From Spirochaetota bacterium (lineage in GTDB: Bacteria; Spirochaetota; Spirochaetia; Treponematales; Treponemataceae), in the NCBI GenBank assembly GCA_023393015.1, contig JAEWMY010000026.1, positions 1 to 64,000 of the forward strand: a stretch of 64,000 nt of DNA, in the 5' to 3' direction. A program made the translations under genes and the position numbers. Positions 31,910 to 39,632 of the stretch are shown piece after piece. Every line of letters begins with the position of its first letter. Positions within the stretch are counted from its first letter, which is position 1. The notes under the pieces were generated by a model. It saw only the letters and a list, made by a program, of their open reading frames with translations, was not told where the DNA came from and did not search any database.

Positions 31910-32713
31910 ATGAATCGTTTCAACAAAACGCTTGCTTCGCTTCTGGTGCCGTTCGTCCTTTTCGCCTTTCTCGCTCCGGCCCTGTCGGCCGAGGAAGCCC
32001 AAAACGCGCAGGCCATCGTCGAGGCCGCGAGAAACCGGCTCGACGCGAAGACCGTTTCGACGCGATCCCGGATGGTCATCGCGGCGAAGGGAGGAGCGAC
32101 GAGCGAGCGGCTCATCGACCAGTATTCGAGCGACTCCCCGAAGGGTGACCGAACCATCATCGTGTTTCAGAAGCCCGCGAGCGTGGCCGGAACGCGGTTT
32201 CTCACCATGGAGAACAAGGGCGGCGACGACGACCGCTGGATATTCCTGCCGTCGCTCGGCAAGGTTCGCCGCATCGCCTCGGCCGAAGGGTCGGGGAGCT
32301 TCATGGGAACCGATCTTTCGTACGACGATATCTCGTCGGCCGATCGCGACGCATCGCTCGACACCCACTCGTACCTCCGCGAGGAGTCTCTCGACGGCAA
32401 GGCTTGTCACGTGATCGAGTCGGTTCCGAAGGATCCGAAGTACCAGTACTCGAAGATGGTTTCCTGGATCGACAAGGGAAGCCTCGTCGCCTGGAAGATC
32501 GAGCTCTACGGCAAGAACGGCGAGATCGTCAAGTTGCTCGAGGTGCTGGAAACCAGGGACGTGCAATCGCGCGTCACGCCGACGCAGACGAGGATGACGA
32601 CGGTCGCCGCAAAGACGAGTACCACCATATACGTCGATATCGTCAAGTACGACGACAAGATCCCCGAGGGGGTGTTCACCGTCGACTACCTTTCCACGGG
32701 GAGGGTGAAATGA
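31910..32713 (+). CDS. LolA-like outer-membrane lipoprotein-sorting protein
   Basis: 267-residue exported protein with a signal peptide (1-26, cleavage near APALSAEE) and a LolA/LolB-like fold as in the COG2834-type sorting proteins found beside MMPL exporters. Typical segments are RSRMVIA, the DDRWIFLPSLGKVRRI loop and MGTDLSYDDI. It would be a periplasmic carrier of a lipid or lipid-linked cargo taken from the RND exporter. AAGGAGAGA lies at good spacing, and the gene begins 1 bp after the exporter stop. Its stop overlaps the next start. This is the second member of a conserved three-gene module. Confidence 0.85.
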   Translation: MNRFNKTLASLLVPFVLFAFLAPALSAEEAQNAQAIVEAARNRLDAKTVSTRSRMVIAAKGGATSERLIDQYSSDSPKGDRTIIVFQKPASVAGTRFLTMENKGGDDDRWIFLPSLGKVRRIASAEGSGSFMGTDLSYDDISSADRDASLDTHSYLREESLDGKACHVIESVPKDPKYQYSKMVSWIDKGSLVAWKIELYGKNGEIVKLLEVLETRDVQSRVTPTQTRMTTVAAKTSTTIYVDIVKYDDKIPEGVFTVDYLSTGRVK

Positions 32714-34101
32714 GCGGAATGTCGCGCGTCATCGCGACCGCGTGCGTCGCGATTCTCGTTCTCGCGCCCGTATCCGCGCAGGATGCGCCGTCCTTCGGCT
32801 TCGGGGACGCCGATGCACCGGCGTCCGGGACGGAATCCTCGATCCCCGACGGCGCCTTCGCGCCCGCTGCGGCCGCTTCGTCCGTCCGCCTCTCGGGCGA
32901 GCTTTCCGCCGGGGCGAGCGCCTTCGTCGACGAGCTTTCCGGCTCGACCTCGCGGGAGACGCTCGAGCTCGGCGACCTCTTTTCGGGCGTCGTGAATCTC
33001 TCCGTCTCCGGCGCGATGGCCGACGGCTACCTGTCGTTGGAAGCCGAGAATCCGGAAACGGGAGATTCCCCCTTCGTGATCGACGAGGCCTATGTCCGCG
33101 CCTATCTCGGCAAGACGGATATCGAGGCGGGGCTACGGAAACTCGCCTGGGGCCGCGCCGACAGCCAGGGCCCGCTCGACGTCGTGAACCCGCAGGACCA
33201 ATCGGACCTCACGGTCGTCGACGAGATGGAGCGGAAAATCGCGCGCCCCCTCGTGCGCGTCTCTCGTTCCCTCGCCCCGATGACCCGCGTCGAGGCCGTT
33301 CTCCTTCCCTCGTTCGAGGGGGAAGGCTTCGCGACCGACGGTCGCTGGGTGCCCGGAAAGATGATCGAGCTCGAGGCCGCCATGCAGCAGATTGTCGTAG
33401 CGTACGCCGTCACGGGCGACGTAACGCGCGTCGAGGAGGAGAGCGACGGGCTCGGGCACTGGCAGGCGGGACTTCGCTTCACGACGACGGTCGGTTCGGT
33501 CGACCTCGGGGCGCAGTACTTCTACGGGTATCTCAAGCGGCCGGCCGTGAAGGTCACTCTCGTGCCGGGAACGAGCCTCGACATCGAGACGCTCTATAAT
33601 CGCTATCACCAGATAGGTCTCGATTGCGCCACGGTACTCGCGGGGACGAATCTCCGCGCCGAGCTCGGGGTCAACCTCACCGAAGACATGGCGGGAGACG
33701 ATCCGTCGACGTACAACCCCTCGATCGTATGGTCGCTCGGGTTCGACCGCGACGTGATCGCGGGTCTCAACCTGAATCTCCAGGGCACGGGCTCCGTGCG
33801 CCTCATGGACGGCGGCGTGGGAGAGGAACCGTTCGACTTCGAGGACGGAACCGACATGACCAGGACCCGTATCACGGCCGTCGTTTCGAAGAAACTCTTT
33901 CGCGACGAGCTCGAGCTCAAGACGACCGCGATATTCGGCGTCGAGGACGGGGACTATTATCTGATTCCCGCGGCGAGCTGGACGCGCGACGACCTCTCGT
34001 TCGAGCTGTCGACGGGCGTTTTCGGCGGGCGTCGTTCCGGAGAGCTCGGCTGTTATGACGACAACGATTACCTGAAGGCCTCGGTAACGGTCAGTTTCTA
34101 G
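32710..34101 (+). CDS. Outer-membrane beta-barrel partner of the RND exporter
   Basis: 463-residue exported protein: signal peptide ending near VSAQDAPS, then a short Ala/Gly/Ser-rich stretch with FGFGDADAP, then beta-rich sequence of alternating hydrophobic residues ending in phenylalanine (SVTVSF), typical of an outer-membrane barrel. It is similar in context to the DUF1302-type barrels beside MMPL exporters. ATG at 32710 overlaps the previous stop (ATGA). Its FGFGD motif is shared with the extracytoplasmic insert of the RND protein, hinting at contact or a shared low-complexity origin. Its 3' end overlaps the convergent zwf by 11 bp. Confidence 0.78.
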   Translation: MSGMSRVIATACVAILVLAPVSAQDAPSFGFGDADAPASGTESSIPDGAFAPAAAASSVRLSGELSAGASAFVDELSGSTSRETLELGDLFSGVVNLSVSGAMADGYLSLEAENPETGDSPFVIDEAYVRAYLGKTDIEAGLRKLAWGRADSQGPLDVVNPQDQSDLTVVDEMERKIARPLVRVSRSLAPMTRVEAVLLPSFEGEGFATDGRWVPGKMIELEAAMQQIVVAYAVTGDVTRVEEESDGLGHWQAGLRFTTTVGSVDLGAQYFYGYLKRPAVKVTLVPGTSLDIETLYNRYHQIGLDCATVLAGTNLRAELGVNLTEDMAGDDPSTYNPSIVWSLGFDRDVIAGLNLNLQGTGSVRLMDGGVGEEPFDFEDGTDMTRTRITAVVSKKLFRDELELKTTAIFGVEDGDYYLIPAASWTRDDLSFELSTGVFGGRRSGELGCYDDNDYLKASVTVSF

Positions 34102-35689
34102 CGCGCGGGACGGGACACACGAGATGCGTCTCGTCGAGCCATTTGACCCCGGCCGCGCGGGCGAGGGCGTTCGCGGCCTCGGGTCCCGCGCTTCCGTTTT
34201 CGTAAACGTGGAGCGGGAAATCCGGCTCCTTCCACGCGTCGAGTATCGGGTTCGAGATTCGCCAGCAGGACAGCACCTCGTTCGCCGAGGCGAACAGGGT
34301 GCGGTCCCCGCGCATTCCGTCGACGAGGACCCGCTCGTAGGCGTCGGGTATCGCCGTCTCGTCGGAGCGGTAGCAATAGTCGAGCTGTACGTCGTCGAAG
34401 AGCGAGTCGAAGCCGGGTTTTTTTATCCTGAGGTCGACGGCGATTCCCTCGTTCGGCTGTATGCGGATCGTAAGCACGTTGCATTCGCCGAACGCGGGCG
34501 AACCGCTTCCGGCGGTTACGCCGCCATCTCCCGCGCCGCCCGCGACGGCGTCCGCGCCCGCGCCATCTCCCGCGACGGCGTCCGCGCCCGCGCAGTTCCC
34601 CGACTCGCCGTCCCCGAAGACCATGTTGATCTCCGTGACCTTTTCCCTCAGCATCTTTCCCGTTCGCAGGAGTACGGGAACGCCGCGCCACTCGTCCGAG
34701 TCGATCGAAAGGCGAAGCGCCGCGTAGGTTTCGGTCATCGACCCGACCTTGCCGGTTTCGTCGCGATACGACGCGTATTGGCCGCGCACGGTATCGTCGC
34801 GCATGCGTTCCGCGGCGGGAGGAACTACCTTCGCGAGCAGTTCCTCCTTGGCCTTGTGAATGGAATCGCTGTCCATGGAGTCGGGGCGGCGCATGGTGAC
34901 GAGCGCGAGCAACTGCAGCAGGTGACTTTGCACGAGGTCCCTGAGGGCGCCCATCCGCTCGTAAAACGCCGTCCTTCCCTCGATGCCGATGGACTCGTTC
35001 GCCGAGATCATGATGGCCCGCACGCGATCGCGGTTCCAGCTTCCCCGGAAGAGCGGGTTTCCGAAACGGAACGCCAGGATATTCTGCGCCGTTTCCTTCG
35101 CGAGATAGTGGTCTATGCGGAATATCTGCTCCTCGTCGAAATCGCGGTCGAGTCGCTCGATGAGCTCGCGGGCCGTCTCGAGGTTTTCGCCGAAGGGCTT
35201 TTCGATGAGGAAGCGGCTCTCGCGCCCTTCCGGGCCGCGCCGGTTTATATCGGGCTTTCCGAGCCGCGCCGTAACCGTGCCGAACAGATTCGCCGGAATG
35301 GCGAGATAGAAGAGGCGGTTGAGCGGTTCTCCCGCGTTCGCGTCGATCCTGTCGAGTTCCCGCGCGAGCAGACCGTAGTCTCCCTCCCGCGAAATGTCCA
35401 TGTCGAGAATCGAGAGCATACTCTCGAGCCGCGAAAGCGTTTCGTTGCGGGGGAGCGCGCCGTCACGTCCGTTCGTATCCGTTTCCGGCCCCTCGCGCGA
35501 CACCGCGTCCCGAACGACCGCGATGACGTCGCCGACCGTCGTGCCCTTTCGGGAAATTCCCAGGACGCGGAATCCGTCGGGCAGTACGCCCCGACGGGTA
35601 AGGTGATAGAGGGCGGGAAGGAGTTTTCGTTTCGAGAGGTCCCCGGTCAGCCCGAAGATGACAAGCACGGTGCGCGAAAGTCGTTCCAT
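34091..35689 (-). CDS. zwf: Glucose-6-phosphate 1-dehydrogenase
   Basis: 532-residue enzyme oxidising glucose-6-phosphate to 6-phosphogluconolactone with NADP+. Visible motifs are the dinucleotide loop FGLTGDLSKRKL (12-23), EKPFG (163-167) and catalytic RIDHYLAKE (191-199). The last motif normally reads RIDHYLGKE; the Gly to Ala change is unusual. Residues about 359-402 form a Gly/Ala/Asp insert with the unit GADAVAG twice, produced by a 30-bp DNA repeat, and absent from typical enzymes. ATG at 35689 has an AGGA site, and the gene starts 3 bp after the pgl stop. Confidence 0.93.
   Translation of the reverse strand: MERLSRTVLVIFGLTGDLSKRKLLPALYHLTRRGVLPDGFRVLGISRKGTTVGDVIAVVRDAVSREGPETDTNGRDGALPRNETLSRLESMLSILDMDISREGDYGLLARELDRIDANAGEPLNRLFYLAIPANLFGTVTARLGKPDINRRGPEGRESRFLIEKPFGENLETARELIERLDRDFDEEQIFRIDHYLAKETAQNILAFRFGNPLFRGSWNRDRVRAIMISANESIGIEGRTAFYERMGALRDLVQSHLLQLLALVTMRRPDSMDSDSIHKAKEELLAKVVPPAAERMRDDTVRGQYASYRDETGKVGSMTETYAALRLSIDSDEWRGVPVLLRTGKMLREKVTEINMVFGDGESGNCAGADAVAGDGAGADAVAGGAGDGGVTAGSGSPAFGECNVLTIRIQPNEGIAVDLRIKKPGFDSLFDDVQLDYCYRSDETAIPDAYERVLVDGMRGDRTLFASANEVLSCWRISNPILDAWKEPDFPLHVYENGSAGPEAANALARAAGVKWLDETHLVCPVPRARN
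34539..34593. repeat. 30-bp-period direct repeat inside zwf
   Basis: Two copies of a 25-bp sequence containing CGCGACGGCGTCCGCGCCCG (34539-34563 and 34569-34593), identical, with start points 30 bp apart. Thirty is a multiple of three, so the zwf frame is kept and the protein gains a repeated GADAVAG unit. Confidence 0.85.
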
Positions 35690-35692
35690 CTG

Positions 35693-36415
35693 TTATCCTC
35701 GGGCGTCCAGATCGGTATAAAGCACGGATTCCCGCGCGAGCGAGATGAGCCGCGCCGGAGGCTCGAGCGCGGGGCCGTCCGAGCGGAGCGAATCGACGGC
35801 GGCCCGTTTTTTCTCTCCCGTGGCAAGCGCGACGGCGTAGTCGACGTGCCGGAAGAAGGCGGGCGTCATCGTTATCCGCGTGAAGATCGCTGAGCGGTAG
35901 GCGATCGCGTACACCGAGTCGTCCGGGCTTATCGCCGCGGCCGGGCTTCCGGGCAGGATGCCCGCGGTATGCCCGTCCTCGCCGACGCCGAAGAGTCCCA
36001 CTACGAAAAGATCGTCATGACCGCGCCTGACCGCCGCGTCGGCCAGAATGTCGCCGAAGACCCGCGCCGCCTCGTCTTCGCCGCCCTTCGATCCAGAACC
36101 TTCCCTCAGTACGGGAAAGCTCGCGAACGATGCCGGCTCGAAGCCGTTCTCGAGGAGGCTTCGCCAGTTCGAGTCGGGGTGACCGGCGGGACCGTACCGT
36201 TCGTCAGCGAGGGTCACCGACATGAGCAGTTTGAGGATTTTCTCCCGGTCGCGGAACTCGCGGGCCAGTCCCGCGCATACGGCCGCGGCAACCGGGGCGG
36301 TCGAGCCGCCCGACGCGACGAAGAGCACCGGGCGGTTCGCCTTCAGCCTCGAGACGATCTTTCGCGCGAGGGCGTCGCGCACGGTTTCCACCGATTGAAT
36401 CCGCGTTATGGTCAT
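35693..36415 (-). CDS. pgl: 6-phosphogluconolactonase
   Basis: 240-residue DevB-type 6-phosphogluconolactonase, hydrolysing the product of Zwf. Signatures: SGGSTAP (the sugar-phosphate loop), LADERYGPAGHPDSNW and FGVGEDGHTAGILPGSPA. The gene is immediately upstream of zwf (3 bp apart), so the two first steps of the oxidative route are coexpressed. ATG at 36415 is 6 nt after TATACT (36427-36422, minus strand) and has no Shine-Dalgarno. The -35 is weak. Length and motifs are normal. Confidence 0.93.
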   Translation of the reverse strand: MTITRIQSVETVRDALARKIVSRLKANRPVLFVASGGSTAPVAAAVCAGLAREFRDREKILKLLMSVTLADERYGPAGHPDSNWRSLLENGFEPASFASFPVLREGSGSKGGEDEAARVFGDILADAAVRRGHDDLFVVGLFGVGEDGHTAGILPGSPAAAISPDDSVYAIAYRSAIFTRITMTPAFFRHVDYAVALATGEKKRAAVDSLRSDGPALEPPARLISLARESVLYTDLDARG

Positions 36416-36421
36416 GCGTTA

Positions 36422-36427
36422 AGTATA
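36422..36427 (-). promoter_or_regulatory. -10 box of pgl-zwf
   Basis: TATACT on the minus strand, 6 nt before the pgl ATG. -35 at 17 bp is TGCACG, a weak match. Leaderless geometry. Confidence 0.5.
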
Positions 36428-36464
36428 CGGACAAAGGGCGGTTCCGTGCACGCTTTTTATCGAA

Positions 36465-37661
36465 TTATTCGCGCACTCCGTAGGTATCCACGACGAAGTC
36501 GATATCCTTGTCGCCCCTGCCGGAAAGGTTGACGAGCACGCTCTTGCGTGGGTTCTCGGCCGCGTATTTCATGGCGTACGAGACGGCATGCGCGCTTTCG
36601 AGCGCCGGGATGATGCCTTCGACCCTCGAGAGGGTGTAGAAGGCGTCAAGGCAGTCCGCGTCGCTCGCGGTGGTGTACTCGATCCGTCCCGCGTCCTTGA
36701 GCATGCAGTGTTCGGGGCCGGAACCCGGATAGTCGAGGCCGCTCGCGATCGAGTAAACGGGCGCGGGCTCTCCCTTTTCGTCCTGCAGGAGGTAGCTCCG
36801 GAATCCGTGGAGGACGCCGGGCTTTCCGTAGCTCATGCTCGCGGCGTGGTCGCCCATCTTGAGCGAGCGGCCCGAGGGTTCGACGCCGACGAGACGAACG
36901 TCGTCCTCGATGAAGCCGGAGAATATGCCCATGGCGTTCGAGCCTCCGCCGACGCACGCGGTTACCGTATCGGGCAGCTCGCCGGTCATCTCCAGGAACT
37001 GCTCGCGCGCCTCGACGCCGACGACGTGCTGGAAGTCGCGCACCATCATCGGGAAGGGGTGCGGGCCGACGACCGAGCCGATGCAGTAGATGGCGGTAAC
37101 CGGGTCCTTGAGGTAGGCCTCGAAGGCGGAGTCTACCGCCTCTTTGAGGGTTTTCAGCCCGTGGGTGACGGGGACGACCTTCGCCCCGAGGAGCCGCATC
37201 CTGACGACGTTCGGGTGTTCCTTGGCTATGTCCACCTCGCCCATGTGGATCTCGCACTCGAGACCGAAATAGGCTGCCGCCGTCGCGAGCGCGACGCCGT
37301 GCTGTCCCGCGCCCGTCTCGGCGATAAGTTTTTTCTTTCCGAGATATTTCGCGAGCAAGCCCTCGCCCATGCAATGGTTAAGCTTGTGCGCGCCGGTGTG
37401 ATTGAGGTCCTCGCGCTTGAGGTATATACGCCCGTTCGTCCGGGTCGAAAGGTTCTTGCAGTAGAAAGTCGGCGTCGGCCGTCCCTGAAAGTGCTTGCGT
37501 ATGCTCCGGAGTTCCGAGATGAAGTCATGCGACTTGCTGATGGAATAGTACGCGTCGGTTATCGTGTCCATCTCCGCCTGGAGCTGGGGAGGAATGAACG
37601 ATCCCCCGTATTCGCCGAAAAAGCCCTTCTGGTCCGGTTGCGTCTTTAAATACCCAGCCAT
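36465..37661 (-). CDS. trpB: Tryptophan synthase beta chain
   Basis: 398-residue TrpB, the PLP enzyme joining indole and serine. The PLP lysine is in LNHTGAHKLNHC (about 82-93), AETGAGQHG follows, the Gly-rich phosphate loop is VGGGSNAMG, and the C-terminal substrate region contains SGRGDKD. The N-terminal GGSFIPPQL segment has the usual form. ATG at 37661 has AAGGAG 9 nt upstream; a longer reading from 37694 is rejected. No trpA or other trp genes are adjacent, so it is an orphan TrpB in this window, perhaps salvaging indole. A perfect palindrome overlaps its -35. Confidence 0.95.
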   Translation of the reverse strand: MAGYLKTQPDQKGFFGEYGGSFIPPQLQAEMDTITDAYYSISKSHDFISELRSIRKHFQGRPTPTFYCKNLSTRTNGRIYLKREDLNHTGAHKLNHCMGEGLLAKYLGKKKLIAETGAGQHGVALATAAAYFGLECEIHMGEVDIAKEHPNVVRMRLLGAKVVPVTHGLKTLKEAVDSAFEAYLKDPVTAIYCIGSVVGPHPFPMMVRDFQHVVGVEAREQFLEMTGELPDTVTACVGGGSNAMGIFSGFIEDDVRLVGVEPSGRSLKMGDHAASMSYGKPGVLHGFRSYLLQDEKGEPAPVYSIASGLDYPGSGPEHCMLKDAGRIEYTTASDADCLDAFYTLSRVEGIIPALESAHAVSYAMKYAAENPRKSVLVNLSGRGDKDIDFVVDTYGVRE

Positions 37662-37684
37662 GATACACTCCTTATGGTATCCGT

Positions 37685-37721
37685 ATGGTAGCATGCATCG
37701 CTGTTTCTGTAAATAGAAACA
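37685..37721 (-). promoter_or_regulatory. trpB promoter with palindromic operator
   Basis: Minus strand: -35 TTTACA (37713-37708), 17-bp spacer, -10 TACCAT (37690-37685). A perfect 7-bp inverted repeat, TGTTTCT (37702-37708) and AGAAACA (37715-37721), covers the -35. This fits a repressor operator controlling trpB; it does not resemble the CTAG-centred TrpR box of enteric bacteria. Confidence 0.6.
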
Positions 37722-37740
37722 TTGAAAAAATCGGGATTAC

Positions 37741-37769
37741 TGTACATCGACCGCCGGGTAAGCTATTAT
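37741..37769 (+). promoter_or_regulatory. Promoter of the MCP-like gene
   Basis: -35 TGTACA (37741-37746), 17-bp spacer, -10 TATTAT (37764-37769). About 40 nt of leader follow, ending in a GAAGGAAAGG ribosome site before ATG at 37815. Confidence 0.5.
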
Positions 37770-37814
37770 TAACTTCGTGGATTTCGCGGATAATCGCTTT
37801 GCAAGAAGGAAAGG

Positions 37815-39560
37815 ATGGATATCGACCAGATAACGGCGGGAATTCAGGACTGTAATGCCTCCACGGGCGAAATTTTTACTCGACTTGCAACCGCCTTTCC
37901 GGCCTTGCTTGCCGTGGTCGCGGAAACGGACGATTCCTCCTCGCTCTCCGCCCTATCCGGCCTCCTTACGCGCATCAAGGACGGATTTTCGCTCGACGAT
38001 CGGGACGAATCCGCCTTTTTCCGGGAATACGACCGGCGTATCGGCCTTCTTTTCGCGGCGTTAAGCGAACGGATGACGTCCCTCGAGGGGATTCACGAGC
38101 GGGTCGCCGCGATTCGCGCCGATTCCGAAGAACTGGAGCTCATCTCGCTCAACGCGATGGTCATCTCGATCAAGTCGGGCGAGAAGGGCAGGGCCTTCTC
38201 GGTGATAACGGAGAACCTCAAGCGCCTTTCGGCCCAGCTGATAACCATCTCGAACAACCTGATCCGGGAGGAGCAGACCCTGTTCGCGCGGAACGACGCC
38301 CTCAAAAAGTCCTTTACCTCCGTCGTCGACGCGAAGGGACTCGCTTCCGGGGAACACGATTCGGCCGTTTCGGCCCTGATCGTACCCGTTCTCTCCCGCG
38401 CCGAGTCGGATCTCGCGGAGATGGACAGGACGGCACGGCTCGTGAACGCGCCGATTCGGGCCGCGATGGCTGGAATCCAGCTGCAGGACATCGTCCGGCA
38501 ATCCAACGACCAGATCCTGCTCGCGCTTACCGAGATGTCGGGCGTGAAGGACGACGCGACGAAGGAGGATACCCTCGACCGGCTGTCGTTCGACTGCGAG
38601 ATACTCGAGATATGCGCCAAGATCGCCCTCGACGTCGAGGCGAACCTCTCCTCGTCTATCGAAACCTTTTCGGCGAACTGGGACGGGGTGCACCGCGTGC
38701 TGGACGACGTCGAGCGGCGTCGCGTCGACTTTCTGTCGCGCTATCTCGACCGGCGTTCTTCCGCCGAAACCGCCCTGCCGTCCCTCCTCGACCGCGTCAT
38801 CGCGTCGTTTTCCGGCTATATCGCGCATATCGCCCTCTATCAGCACGGGCAAAAGTCGATGGTCAAGGACAGCGCGGCCATCGTCGGCGAGATCAAGACG
38901 CTCAAGAACCTGTTCGACACGATAACCCCGGTAATCGCGCGCCTCCAGCACGTCCGCATTACCCAACAGATAGAGTCGGCGAAAAACGCCGCGATCGCCG
39001 CCGTGCGCGACACCGTCTCGCACATGAGCGACCTGATACTCAGATCGGACGCGCGCGTCCAGGAAACGAGAAAGGAACTCGAGTCGTTTATCGCGGGGAT
39101 CGGGGAACTCAACGCCTCGTTCAACGAGGATTCCGCCAGGGACGCGCGGGAGCTGGAACGCATAAAGCGGGAGAAACAGGAGTTTTTTCAGGGGATGCAG
39201 GGGTATCAGGAGGAGCTTGCGGCGACGGTCGCCCGCCTTCGCGTGTATCCGGATTCCTTCGACAGGCTCTGCGGCGACGTCGACGCCCTTCTCGTCGACC
39301 TGAAGGGCGCGCGCGATACGATGCGCTCGGCGTCCTCGCAGTTCGCGCGGATGATACGGGAATACCGCGCCGAGGAAGAGCGGCTCCTCGCCGACATGGG
39401 ACTGAAGGAATGGGAGATCCGCAACGACAGGCTGCGCGGACTCGTGAAGCGATTCACGATTACCGCCCACAAGGAGGTCGCGGGGGAGATAGGCGGCTTC
39501 GAGGTCGAGGGAACGGGAGCCGAGGCGGTGGAGTCAGGCGACGTGACGCTCTTTTTCTGA
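37815..39560 (+). CDS. Soluble MCP-like signalling protein
   Basis: 581-residue cytoplasmic protein, largely coiled coil, without signal peptide or membrane segment. Residues about 108-145 (ELISLNAMVISIKSGEKG, RAFSVITENLKRLS) closely resemble the signalling tip of methyl-accepting chemotaxis proteins, where the consensus is LALNAAIEAARAGE.GRGFAVVA.EVR.LA. A second helical hairpin with IESAKNAAIAAVRDTVSHM lies near 380-400. This suggests interaction with CheA/CheW-type partners or a related helical bundle, but the usual HAMP and ligand domains are absent. The gene is preceded by a promoter and a good Shine-Dalgarno. No che genes lie nearby. Confidence 0.72.
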   Translation: MDIDQITAGIQDCNASTGEIFTRLATAFPALLAVVAETDDSSSLSALSGLLTRIKDGFSLDDRDESAFFREYDRRIGLLFAALSERMTSLEGIHERVAAIRADSEELELISLNAMVISIKSGEKGRAFSVITENLKRLSAQLITISNNLIREEQTLFARNDALKKSFTSVVDAKGLASGEHDSAVSALIVPVLSRAESDLAEMDRTARLVNAPIRAAMAGIQLQDIVRQSNDQILLALTEMSGVKDDATKEDTLDRLSFDCEILEICAKIALDVEANLSSSIETFSANWDGVHRVLDDVERRRVDFLSRYLDRRSSAETALPSLLDRVIASFSGYIAHIALYQHGQKSMVKDSAAIVGEIKTLKNLFDTITPVIARLQHVRITQQIESAKNAAIAAVRDTVSHMSDLILRSDARVQETRKELESFIAGIGELNASFNEDSARDARELERIKREKQEFFQGMQGYQEELAATVARLRVYPDSFDRLCGDVDALLVDLKGARDTMRSASSQFARMIREYRAEEERLLADMGLKEWEIRNDRLRGLVKRFTITAHKEVAGEIGGFEVEGTGAEAVESGDVTLFF

Positions 39561-39593
39561 CCGCTTCTGGTTCGCGGGCATTCGGTCGTGGTA

Positions 39594-39619
39594 GCGGTCC
39601 CGGTACGCGGTCCCGGTAC
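39594..39619. repeat. 13-bp tandem duplication
   Basis: Two perfect copies of GCGGTCCCGGTAC (39594-39606 and 39607-39619) in the short space between the convergent MCP-like and HD-GYP genes. Confidence 0.75.
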
Positions 39620-39632
39620 GCCGGGTTCGCCC

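Noticed and set aside
34124..35893. 589-codon open frame on the plus strand across zwf and pgl
   Set aside because: It lies exactly opposite well-conserved genes, has no recognised domain, and arises from the high GC content and codon bias of the coding strand.
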